Below, one piece after another: positions 55,253 through 64,000 of a stretch of 64,000 nt of DNA. The DNA lies in the NCBI GenBank assembly GCA_030680415.1, contig JAUXVE010000077.1, positions 1 to 64,000 of the forward strand, read 5' to 3'. The notes under the pieces are model-generated. The model was not told the DNA's origin. It saw only the letters and a program-made list of their open reading frames with translations, and did not search any database. The stretch's first letter is position 1, and each line of letters starts with the position of its first letter. This DNA comes from Rubrivivax sp. (GTDB lineage Bacteria; Pseudomonadota; Gammaproteobacteria; Burkholderiales; Burkholderiaceae_C). The position numbers and the translations under genes are program-made.

Positions 55253-55618
55253 TTGAATCCGTATGTCGTCTTCCTGCTCTACCTGATGGCGATCCTCGGG
55301 TTCGTGGCGCTCACGCTGCTGCTCAACCGGGTGCTCGGCCCCAAGCCGGTGGCAACGGCGACCAAGCTCGAGCCCTTCGAATGCGGCGCCACGCCGGTCA
55401 CCACGCTGAACGTGAAGGCCGTGCCGATCAAGTACTACGCGGTCGCGATCATCTTCATCCTGTTCGATCTGGAGACCGTCTTCCTCTTCATCTGGGCGCT
55501 GGGCGCGCAGCCGCTCACCGGCTTCATGCTGGTGACCTTCTTCCTCTTCATGTTCCTGCTCGTGCTCATCGTGCTTTACGTCTACAAGGCACGGCTGATC
55601 GAGGCCGTCACGGAGTAG
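55253..55618 (+). CDS. nuoA: NADH-quinone oxidoreductase subunit A
   Basis: The 121-residue inner-membrane subunit has three spans with FECGATPVTTLNVKAVPIKY and ILFDLETVFLFIWAL. The FECG...KYY wording differs from the YECGF...RYY pattern that I associate with standard betaproteobacterial NuoA. It starts with TTG 55253, preceded by GGGGGGAAG. First gene of the nuo operon. Part of the proton-pumping membrane arm next to the quinone site. Confidence 0.93.
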   Translation: MNPYVVFLLYLMAILGFVALTLLLNRVLGPKPVATATKLEPFECGATPVTTLNVKAVPIKYYAVAIIFILFDLETVFLFIWALGAQPLTGFMLVTFFLFMFLLVLIVLYVYKARLIEAVTE

Positions 55619-55622
55619 CGCT

Positions 55623-56141
55623 GTGTACGCACGAACCATCCCCATCGTGCCGGCGGCCCACGCCAAGGACGGCGCCTTCGAGTACCTGACGACGCGCAAG
55701 GACGAGCTCATCGGCTGGGCGCGCAAGTTCTCGATCTTCCCCTACCCCTTCGTGACGGCCTGCTGCGCGATGGAGTTCATGGCGGTCAGCGCGTCACCCT
55801 ACGACACCGACCGCTTCGGCGCCGCGTTGCCGCGTTTTTCGCCACGGCAGGCCGACTTGCTGATGGTCGTGGGCACCGTCACGCACAAACAGGCGCCGAT
55901 CCTGCTCAAGGTGTACGAGCAGATGTGCGAACCGAAGTGGGTGATGGCCTTCGGCGTATGCGCTACCAGCGGCGGCTTCTACCAGAACTACGCGGCGCTG
56001 CCGGGCATCGACAAGATCATCCCGGTGGACATCTACGTCCCCGGCTGCCCGCCGCGACCGGAAATGGTGATCGACGGCATCATGCAGTTGCAGGACAGGA
56101 TCGCGCGCTCGAGTCACGCGATCATCACGAAGACCTTCTGA
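55623..56141 (+). CDS. nuoB: NADH-quinone oxidoreductase subunit B
   Basis: The 172-residue peripheral subunit binds cluster N2 through Cys47, Cys48 (TACCAMEF), Cys113 (GVCATSGG) and Cys142 (VPGCPPRPE). The protein has a 25-residue N-terminal tail before the conserved core (ELIGWARKFSIFPYPF). The core wording differs from the LACCAVEM pattern usual in betaproteobacteria, supporting a different lineage of complex I. GTG start, four bases after nuoA. Confidence 0.94.
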   Translation: MYARTIPIVPAAHAKDGAFEYLTTRKDELIGWARKFSIFPYPFVTACCAMEFMAVSASPYDTDRFGAALPRFSPRQADLLMVVGTVTHKQAPILLKVYEQMCEPKWVMAFGVCATSGGFYQNYAALPGIDKIIPVDIYVPGCPPRPEMVIDGIMQLQDRIARSSHAIITKTF

Positions 56142-56143
56142 CC

Positions 56144-56617
56144 GTGGCCGCCCCCGTCTTCGACACCCTGCAGCAGGCGCTGGTCCCGACGGGCGGGCCG
56201 GCATCGCTGTCGCACGGCGTCCTTGTCTTCGTGCTGGCGCCGGCGGAGCTGACGCCTGCGGTGCAGCGGCTCAAGGGCGAGTTCGGGTTCGACATCTTCC
56301 TCGACGTGACCGCGGTTGACTGGCTGGGCCAGGCACCGCGCTTCGAGGTCGTGTACCACTTCTATTCGACCGTGCACAAGGTGCGCGTGCGGCTGAAGAC
56401 GCGCGTCGACGAGGACGATCCGAGCGTGGACACGCTGCTGCCGCTGTATGGCTCGGCCGCGTTCATGGAGCGCGAGTGCCACGACATGTACGGCATCCGG
56501 TTCCGTGGCAACGACGACCTGCGCCCGATCCTGCTGTACGAAGGTTTCGTCGGCCATCCGCTGCGCAAGGACTACCCCAAGCAGCAGGAGCAGCCGCTCG
56601 TGCCCTACCGCAGCTGA
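56144..56617 (+). CDS. nuoC: NADH-quinone oxidoreductase subunit C
   Basis: The 157-residue subunit has the NuoC fold with FLDVTAVDWLG and the signature ERECHDMYGIRFRGN and LLYEGFVGHPLRKDYP. It is separate from NuoD, unlike the fused NuoCD of E. coli. GTG start, two bases after the nuoB stop. Confidence 0.93.
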   Translation: MAAPVFDTLQQALVPTGGPASLSHGVLVFVLAPAELTPAVQRLKGEFGFDIFLDVTAVDWLGQAPRFEVVYHFYSTVHKVRVRLKTRVDEDDPSVDTLLPLYGSAAFMERECHDMYGIRFRGNDDLRPILLYEGFVGHPLRKDYPKQQEQPLVPYRS

Positions 56618-56649
56618 CCCGGTCGACAAGAACAGAACAAGAGCACGCC

Positions 56650-57876
56650 GTGCAAGCCCCTCCCCGCCCGATCCCCAACCCCGTGCGTTCGATCTTCGAG
56701 ACGACGCTGCGCGAGGACTCGGTCATCGTCAACATCGGCCCCTCGCACCCGGCCACGCACGGCACGGTGCAGATCATTGCCGAACTCGACGGCGAGCGTG
56801 TGCTGCGCAGCGACGTGCACTGCGGCTATCTGCACCGCGGTTTCGAGAAGGAATGCGAGGACCACACCTGGCACAACCTGATCCCGTACGTGGACCGGCT
56901 CAATTACGTGTCGGCGCTGATCAACGACTTTGCCTACTGCGAAGGTGTCGAGACGCTGATGGGCGTGCAGATCACGCCGCGCTGTCGCTACTTGCGCACG
57001 CTGCTGTCCGAGTACTCCCGGCTGGTGGACCACCTCACCTGCCTGGCCGCCGGACTGATGGAACTGGGCGCGATGACGGCGTTCCTGTATCTGGTGATGA
57101 TCCGCGACTACATGTACGAGCACCTGGCCGCGCTGACCGGCGCCCGCGTGACCTACACCTACGGCCGCATCGGCGGCCTGGCGCGCGACCTGCCCGATGG
57201 CTGGCTGAAGCGGCTGGAGGAGATCCTGAAGCAGTACGAGGTGTTCATCGCCCGCGTGCATGGGCTGGTCGACCGCAACCGCATCTTCATCGACCGCATG
57301 CGCGGCGTCGGCGTCATCAGCACGGCCGACGCGCTGAGCTACGGCTACACCGGCGTCATCCTGCGCTCCACCGGCGTGCCGCGCGACCTGCGCAAGGACA
57401 TGCCCTACCTCGCCTATGCCGAACTCGACTTCGACGTGCCGGTGGGCATCAAGGGCGACAACTACGACCGCTACTACGTGCGCATGCGCGAGATGGACGA
57501 GTCCGTCTACATGATGCGGCAGCTGATGGAGATGCTGCCCGAAGGACCGATCAACGTCGACGACCGTCGCTGCACCTTCCCGGACAAGCCGCTCGTCTAT
57601 TCCGAGATCGAGTCGCTGATCAACCATTTCAAGCTGGTGATGGACGGGCCGGGCGTGCCCGCCGGCGACGCCTACAGCGCACACGAGGCGCCCAATGGCG
57701 AACTGGGCTTCTACCTCGTCAGCAGCGGTGGCGGTGTGCCGTACAAGGTGCATTGCCGGGCGCCGAGCTTCGTGCACATGGGCGGCGTGCACCTGATGAT
57801 CAACGGCGGCCAACTGGCCGACATCGTGCCCACCTTCGGCTCGATCAACATGATCGGCGGGGAGTGCGACCGGTGA
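56650..57876 (+). CDS. nuoD: NADH-quinone oxidoreductase subunit D
   Basis: The 408-residue 49-kDa-like subunit forms the quinone pocket with NuoB. Signatures are NIGPSHPATHGTVQII, HCGYLHRGFEKECE and the C-terminal VVPTFGSINMIGGECDR-like ending (IVPTFGSINMIGGECDR). GTG at 56650 is chosen, with AAGAGCACGCC upstream. A repeat with strong hairpins follows before nuoE. Confidence 0.95.
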   Translation: MQAPPRPIPNPVRSIFETTLREDSVIVNIGPSHPATHGTVQIIAELDGERVLRSDVHCGYLHRGFEKECEDHTWHNLIPYVDRLNYVSALINDFAYCEGVETLMGVQITPRCRYLRTLLSEYSRLVDHLTCLAAGLMELGAMTAFLYLVMIRDYMYEHLAALTGARVTYTYGRIGGLARDLPDGWLKRLEEILKQYEVFIARVHGLVDRNRIFIDRMRGVGVISTADALSYGYTGVILRSTGVPRDLRKDMPYLAYAELDFDVPVGIKGDNYDRYYVRMREMDESVYMMRQLMEMLPEGPINVDDRRCTFPDKPLVYSEIESLINHFKLVMDGPGVPAGDAYSAHEAPNGELGFYLVSSGGGVPYKVHCRAPSFVHMGGVHLMINGGQLADIVPTFGSINMIGGECDR

Positions 57877-57880
57877 AACG

Positions 57881-57975
57881 ATCCCCCCCGAAGCGCCTGC
57901 GGCGCCTCCCCCCCAGGGGGGCGACGCCGGTGGACCGGCGAAGCCGGATCCACGGCGTCTGCTTGATCGGCGGCA
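57881..57975. repeat. Hairpin repeat at nuoD-nuoE junction
   Basis: The 120-base gap carries several GC stems: a C-run/G-run pair (about 57906-57921) and a long hairpin at 57923-57959 (GACGCC/GGCGTC, GTGGA/TCCAC, CCGGC/GCCGG, with two single-base bulges and a three-base loop). It looks like a dispersed intergenic repeat seen in Burkholderiales genomes (from memory). No frame in it is credible. Confidence 0.75.
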
Positions 57976-57997
57976 TGCGTGGACCGCGGGCAGCACC

Positions 57998-58465
57998 ATG
58001 AAGCACCTGATTCCCGAGTTCGACAAGACGCGCAGGCGCTACCCCGCGGGCGCCGCGTCTTCGCTCGTGCTGCCTTGCCTGCGCCGCATCCAGGAGGACC
58101 GCGGTTTCGTCGCCGACAGCGACATCGCCGAGCTGGCCGCCTACATCCCGGTGCCGCGCATCCAGATCGAGGAGGTGCTGTCGCATTACACGCAGTTCCG
58201 CCGCGCACCGATCGGGCGCTGGCACCTGCAGGCCTGCCGCAACCTGTCGTGCTCGATGCGCGGCGCCGAGGGCGTGATCGAGCACCTCAGCCGCAAGCTC
58301 GGCATCGAGCCGGGCCAGACCACGGCCGACGGCCGCTTCACGCTGAGCACGGTCGAGTGCCTGGGCTCGTGCGGCACGGCGCCGGTGGTGATGGTCAACG
58401 ATGCGTATCACGAGAACATGAGCCCGACGCGGCTGGACGCGCTGATCGAGGATCTCGGCAAATGA
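57998..58465 (+). CDS. nuoE: NADH-quinone oxidoreductase subunit E
   Basis: The 155-residue subunit carries the [2Fe-2S] cluster N1a through Cys80, Cys85, Cys121 and Cys125 (ACRNLSC and ECLGSC). It has a thioredoxin-like fold. Start ATG 57998. The upstream repeat leaves it about 120 bases from nuoD, so it may depend on its own initiation. Confidence 0.93.
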   Translation: MKHLIPEFDKTRRRYPAGAASSLVLPCLRRIQEDRGFVADSDIAELAAYIPVPRIQIEEVLSHYTQFRRAPIGRWHLQACRNLSCSMRGAEGVIEHLSRKLGIEPGQTTADGRFTLSTVECLGSCGTAPVVMVNDAYHENMSPTRLDALIEDLGK

Positions 58466-58470
58466 ACCGA

Positions 58471-58537
58471 GCGCAGAGCCGCCTCAAGCCGGTTCGCTCC
58501 CCCTCGGGGGGGCCGGCGCGGCACGCGCCGTTGGGGG
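58471..58537. repeat. Second hairpin repeat, nuoE-nuoF junction
   Basis: The 79-base gap contains a C-run/G-run stem near 58498-58511 and the perfect stem GGCGCG (58515-58520) with CGCGCC (58524-58529). It resembles another dispersed Burkholderiales repeat (from memory). It lies directly before nuoF. Confidence 0.65.
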
Positions 58538-58544
58538 TCCAATC

Positions 58545-59847
58545 ATGACCGGCCGCAAGCTCATCATGACCTTCCCGGTCATGCCGACCTCGCACCTGCT
58601 GACCGAGGTCCGCTCGCGCGGCGGCTACGAGACGCTGGCCAAGGTGCTGCGCGAGATGCGCCCGGAGCAGGTCACCAAGGAGGTCGTCGCTTCCGGCATC
58701 CTCGGCCACGGCGGTGCGGCCTTTCCCGCCGGCCGCAAGTGGGGCGTCATCAGGCTCAACGACGGGCAGCCGCACTTCCTCTGCGCCAACGCCGACGAAG
58801 GCGAGCCCGGTACCTTCAAGGACCGCTGGATCCTGGAGAACGCGCCGCACCTGCTGCTGGAGTCGATGCTCATTGCGGCTTATGCGCTGCAGGTGCGCAA
58901 CGCCTTCGTCTACATCCGCGGCGAGTTCGACCTGCCCTACCGGCGCCTGGCCGCAGCGGTGGAAGAGGCCTACGAAGCGGGCCTGTTCGGCGAACGCATC
59001 CTGGGCACCGACTTCTCCTGCGACATCGTGGTCTACCGCGGCGCCGGCTCCTATGTCTGCGGCGAAGCCTCGGCGCTGATCACCTCGATCGAGGGCAAGA
59101 AGGGCTACCCGCGCAACCGCCCGCCGCGCCTGACGGTGCGCGGCCTGTTCCAGCGGCCCACGGTCATCAACAACGTCGAGACGCTGGCCAACGTGACCGC
59201 CATCGTGGCGCAGGGCGGCGAGGCCTTCCGCGAGGTCGGCACCGCCAAGAGCCCGGGTACGCAGCTGGTCTCGATCTCGGGCCACGTGCAGCGCCCGGGG
59301 GTCTACGAGGTCGAATACGGCTACCCGCTGGCCAAGTTCATCTACGAGGACTGCGGCGGTGGCCTCGACGGCAGCAAGATCAAGTGCATCGTCCCGGGCG
59401 GCATCTCGACCAAGGTGCTGACGGCCGCCGAGATCGAGCCGCTGACCTACGACCACGCCAGTCTGGCCGGTGCCGGGTCGGGCGTCGGCTCCGGCGGCAT
59501 GGTGGTCATCGCCGAAGGGACCTGCATGGTGCGCCTGCTGCAGATCCTGCTGCGCTTCTATCACCATGAATCGTGCGGCCAATGCACACCCTGCCGCGAA
59601 GGCATGGGCTGGATGCACCGCATCATCGACCGCATCGTGGCCGGCGCGGGCCGCCCGGAAGACATCGACCAGCTCATCCGCATCTCCAAGGCCAACGACG
59701 GCACGACGATCTGCGGCATGGGCGACGCCGCGGGCTACGCCACGCTGGGCATCATCGCCAAGTACCGCGACGAGTTCGAGTACTTCATCGAACACAAGCG
59801 CTCGCGGCTCGCAGGCCGGCTCGAAGTGGCGGGCGAGGTGGCTGCTC

Positions 59848-59855
<8 letters not shown>
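58545..59855 (+). CDS. nuoF: NADH-quinone oxidoreductase subunit F
   Basis: The 436-residue subunit binds NADH, FMN and cluster N3. Seen are GHGGAAFPAGRKWG (54-67), CANADEGEPGTFKDR for NADH/FMN, GAGSYVCGEASALI, and the N3 cysteines in SCGQCTPCREG plus TICGMGDAA. The ATG at 58545 follows the repeat. It overlaps nuoG by eight bases. Confidence 0.95.
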
Positions 59856-61310
<1,455 letters not shown>

Positions 61311-61314
<4 letters not shown>

Positions 61315-62459
61315 CCCAGGACCTGGTCGTCTACGCGGTCTTCATCCTCTATGCGGTGGGCATGCTGATGGGCTTCGGCACCGTGCTCACGTGGGTCGAG
61401 CGCAAGCAGGCGGCGGTGATGTCCGACCGCATCGGTGCCAACCGGGCTTACGTGCGCATCCCCTTCACGCAGATCAAGCTCGTCTGGTGGGGTCTGTTCC
61501 ACGGCATTGCCGACGGCATCAAGATGCTGGTGAAGGAAGACTTCAAGCCCCGCACCTACGACTGGTATGCCTACGCGGTGGCGCCCTGGGTGGTGTTCAC
61601 GCCGGTGCTGCTCGTCTTCGGCGTCATCCCCTTCGGCGGCATGCTGGACCCGGGGCTTCTGTTCCCCTCGCTCGCGGAGTGGTTCGACGGCCGCACCTAC
61701 CCGATGCAGATCGCGCAGATCGACGCCGGGCTGCTGATCGTCTTTGCCTTCAGCGGCCTGACGATCATCGGTGCCATGCTCGCCGGCTGGTCGTCGGCGA
61801 ACAAGTTCTCGCTGCTCGGCGGCCTGCGTGCGGGCTCGCAGATGATTTCGTACGAGCTGGTCATGGGCCTGACCGTGCTGGGGCTGATCCTGATCTACGG
61901 CACGGTGGACCTGGACGCGATGGTGCGCCAGCAGTCGGGCATGGTGCTGGGCGGCCTGCCCGCATGGGGGGTGGTGCTGCAGCCCTTCGCGGCCGTGCTC
62001 TTCCTGACCGCCGCCATCGCCGAGAACAAGCGCATCCCCTTCGACCTGCCCGAGGCCGAGTCCGAACTCATCGCCGGCTACTTCACCGAGTACAGCGCGA
62101 TGAAGATGGGCCTGTTCATGTTCGCCGAGTTCATCGAGATCGCGATCATCGGCGCCCTGTTCACGACGCTGTTCCTGGGCGGCTACAACCTGCCGTACAT
62201 GACCGACGCGGGCTTCACCTTCCCCTGGGGCAGCGTCGTCGAGATGAGCCACGGTGCGGTGGTGGTGACGCAGGTGCTGACCTTCCTCGTCAAGATGCTG
62301 CTCGTCTGCAGCTTCCAGATCCTGATCCGCTGGACGCTGCCGCGCTTCCGCTACGACCAGGTGCTGGCCTTCGCCTGGAAGTTCATGCTGCCGCTGGCGC
62401 TGGTCAACCTGGTCGTCACCGCGGTCGTCGTGTGGTCGCATCAGGGGGGGCTGCAGTGA
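61311..62459 (+). CDS. nuoH: NADH-quinone oxidoreductase subunit H
   Basis: The 382-residue subunit has about eight to nine spans and lines the quinone channel at the junction with the peripheral arm. Signatures are VERKQAAVMSDRIGANRAYV, ENKRIPFDLPEAESELIAGY and TEYSAMKMGLFMFAEF. The stop overlaps the nuoI GTG start (GTGA). Confidence 0.95.
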
Positions 62460-63043
62460 AGACGCCCTACAAGCGCAAGAGCTACTGGAACGAGCCCACG
62501 CTGACGCTGTGGGAACGGGCCTACCTGCCCGAGATCCTGCGCGGCATGGCCATCACCAGCGGCGTCTTCCTGCGCAACATGCGGCGCTGGATCACCGGCA
62601 AGAAGGGCGCGCTGACCACCTACTACCCGGAAGAGACGCGCTGGGACTACGCGCCGCTGAACCGCGGCAAGCACGTGCTGACGATGCGGCCCGACGGCAA
62701 GCCGCAGTGCATCGCGTGCAACATGTGCGCCACCGTGTGCCCGGCCAAGGTGATCGAGATCGAGGCCGGTTTCGACCCCAGCGACACCGCGCACCCCAAG
62801 TTCCCGCTGCGCTTCGAGATCGACTACTCGCGCTGCATCTTCTGCGGCCTGTGCGTCGAGGCCTGCCCCGAGGACGCCATCCGCATGGCCAAGGAGGTGC
62901 CCGGCCTGCCGGCCGAGGACCGGCACCAGATGTGGCTGACGCTGGACGAGATGATGAGCTGGCAGCCGCAGAGCGACGTCGCCAAGCCCTACCCCGCGGC
63001 CGGCGCGCCCAAGACTGGCGGCATCACCGGGGGCACCGAATGA
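62456..63043 (+). CDS. nuoI: NADH-quinone oxidoreductase subunit I
   Basis: The 195-residue subunit carries two [4Fe-4S] clusters, N6a and N6b, through CIACNMCATVCP and CIFCGLCVEACP. An N-terminal helix anchors it to the membrane arm. GTG start at 62456. The C-terminal tail (about 170-195) is longer than in E. coli. It overlaps nuoJ by four bases. Confidence 0.95.
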   Translation: MKTPYKRKSYWNEPTLTLWERAYLPEILRGMAITSGVFLRNMRRWITGKKGALTTYYPEETRWDYAPLNRGKHVLTMRPDGKPQCIACNMCATVCPAKVIEIEAGFDPSDTAHPKFPLRFEIDYSRCIFCGLCVEACPEDAIRMAKEVPGLPAEDRHQMWLTLDEMMSWQPQSDVAKPYPAAGAPKTGGITGGTE

Positions 63044-63585
63044 TCGAAACCTTCCTGCAAAGCCTGGACACGCTGCTGCTGGTCGTGTTCGCCCTGTGCG
63101 CCCTCGTGGGGGCGGCGCTGATGATCGTGCTGCGCCAGCCCATGCGCGTGGCCATCGCGCTGATCTCGACGATGATCTTCCTGGGCGGCATCTACGGTCT
63201 GCTGGGAGTGCACTTCATCGCTGCGTTCCAGGTCCTGATCTACGTCGGCGCGGTGATGCTGTTCATGGTCTACGTGATCATGCTGCTGGAGGTGCGCGAA
63301 GCCACCGAGGCGAAGTACTCGCGGCTGCTGTGGCCTGGCCTGGCGGGCTTCGTGCTGCTCGTCGGCACCATCGGCATCAGCGTCTGGCGCAGCACGCCGC
63401 CGCCCGCGCCCGCGGCTGCGCCCGGCGGCGCGACATTCGGCATCTCGCAGTTCGCGGCCTCCTTCCTCAACCAGTACTGGCTGCACTTCGAGCTGACGTC
63501 GGTGCTGCTGCTGGCGGCCGTGGTGGCCGCGGTGGCCGTCATCAAGGTCAGCCGCAGGGCCGACAGCAAGAGACGCCATGGATAA
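63040..63585 (+). CDS. nuoJ: NADH-quinone oxidoreductase subunit J
   Basis: The 181-residue membrane subunit has five spans. LYVGAVMLFMVYVIMLLE-like IYVGAVMLFMVYVIMLLE is the conserved third helix. A Pro/Ala-rich loop (about 120-135) precedes the last span. It overlaps nuoK by eight bases. Confidence 0.93.
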   Translation: MIETFLQSLDTLLLVVFALCALVGAALMIVLRQPMRVAIALISTMIFLGGIYGLLGVHFIAAFQVLIYVGAVMLFMVYVIMLLEVREATEAKYSRLLWPGLAGFVLLVGTIGISVWRSTPPPAPAAAPGGATFGISQFAASFLNQYWLHFELTSVLLLAAVVAAVAVIKVSRRADSKRRHG

Positions 63586-63880
63586 GACCCAGCTCCTGCT
63601 CGGCCTGGCCGTGGCGCTGTTCGCGCTCGGGTTGCTGGGCGTGATCGTGCGCCGCAACGTGCTCGTGATGCTGATGTGCCTGGAGCTGATGCTCAACGGC
63701 GTCATCCTCAGCCTGGTCACCTTCGCCTACCAGACCGCCACCACCGTCGGTGCGGTGCTGGTGTTCCTGATCTTCGTCGTGGCCACGGCCGAGATCGCCT
63801 TGGCGATCCCCATCGTGCTGCTGCTCGTGCGCGACAAGCGCACGTTGAACCTCGACGCCTACAACGAGCTGAAGGGCTGA
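63578..63880 (+). CDS. nuoK: NADH-quinone oxidoreductase subunit K
   Basis: The 100-residue MnhC-like subunit has three spans and the conserved glutamates in MLMCLELMLNGV and VATAEIALAI that line the proton path, ending RTLNLDAYNELKG. The wording differs from that which I associate with betaproteobacterial NuoK, as in nuoA and nuoB. Confidence 0.94.
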   Translation: MDKTQLLLGLAVALFALGLLGVIVRRNVLVMLMCLELMLNGVILSLVTFAYQTATTVGAVLVFLIFVVATAEIALAIPIVLLLVRDKRTLNLDAYNELKG

Positions 63881-63881
63881 A

Positions 63882-64000
63882 GTGCTCACGCTGATCGTCC
63901 TGCTTCCGCTGCTGGGTTTCGTGCTCAACGGCGTGCTGGCCACCCGGTTGGGCGGCAACCGCGTCGGCAAGCCCTTCGTCATCGCCGTCGGCTGTGGCCT
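63882..64000 (+). CDS. nuoL: NADH-quinone oxidoreductase subunit L (partial)
   Basis: A GTG at 63882, one base after the nuoK stop, opens a frame that runs off the window end. The 39 visible residues start VLTLIVLLPLLGFVLNGVLA, the first span of NuoL, an antiporter-like proton-pumping subunit. Identity rests on this start and the operon order. Confidence 0.8.
   Translation, partial: MLTLIVLLPLLGFVLNGVLATRLGGNRVGKPFVIAVGCG

Noticed and set aside
55623-58465. Hydrogenase or formate hydrogenlyase relatives instead of complex I
   Set aside because: NuoB, C and D resemble hydrogenase subunits, but NuoE, F and G with NADH, FMN and N1a-N5 sites follow in complex I order, and NuoD lacks nickel-binding cysteine pairs.

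Overview
The window is very GC-rich, with G or C at most third codon positions and frequent GTG/TTG starts. It looks like a betaproteobacterium of the order Burkholderiales, probably the Rubrivivax/Leptothrix/Ideonella side. Supports are the gene neighbourhoods (ilvE followed by a CHCC zinc-finger gene, lplT-alr, IscR-like Rrf2 beside nhaR), fused aerobic indolepyruvate oxidoreductase, TRAP transporters, a split metH under an SAH riboswitch, and GC-rich hairpin repeats in intergenic gaps. This placement is inference from family resemblance. No rRNA, tRNA, CRISPR array, phage or insertion sequence was found.

Region by region. 1-250 holds two large hairpin repeats. 0.25-4 kb: SDR dehydrogenase, Lrp regulator divergent from ornithine cyclodeaminase, and a LysR gene with two perfect dyads in its divergent promoter gap. 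4-14.3 kb: aromatic aminotransferase coupled to glutathione peroxidase, an orphan response regulator, EamA transporter/lplT, alr, arfB, radA and a crotonase, interrupted at 10.8-11.8 kb by an accessory islet (cas4 stub, DUF5615 toxin-like, truncated DUF433 antitoxin-like, unknown protein). 14.4-26 kb: phosphoesterase, GT25 glycosyltransferase, ilvE, modA, glk, SAH riboswitch plus metH lacking its homocysteine domain, thioredoxin-like protein, rep helicase, YhhN protein. 26-30.6 kb: LytS/LytR-type two-component system with a membrane protein between its genes, nhaR divergent from an Rrf2 regulator without Fe-S cysteines.

30.6-38 kb: small membrane protein, TRAP operon dctPQM plus amidase, then cytochrome b561 with three tandem YceI genes. 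38-45.4 kb: Nudix hydrolase and 1193-residue indolepyruvate ferredoxin oxidoreductase divergent from its probable Lrp regulator, a degenerate GGDEF protein, small membrane proteins, apaG. 45.6-48 kb: a type II restriction-modification pair (adenine methylase plus XamI-family nuclease). 48-55 kb: dbpA with an Lrp gene, and a second TRAP operon joined to the E1 alpha/beta subunits of a 2-oxoacid or acetoin dehydrogenase. 55.25 kb to the end: complex I genes nuoA-nuoL (nuoL cut by the window end). This complex I has a short NuoG with N7 cluster ligands, NuoA/B/K sequences unlike those I associate with standard betaproteobacterial complex I, and two hairpin repeats at the nuoD/E and nuoE/F junctions.

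The strongest leads are the unusual nuo operon with its internal repeats, the TRAP-E1 operon lacking E2/E3, the triple YceI-cytochrome b561 cluster, the stub islet containing a cas4 fragment, and the GGDEF protein that keeps an inhibitory-site motif but has lost its catalytic motif.
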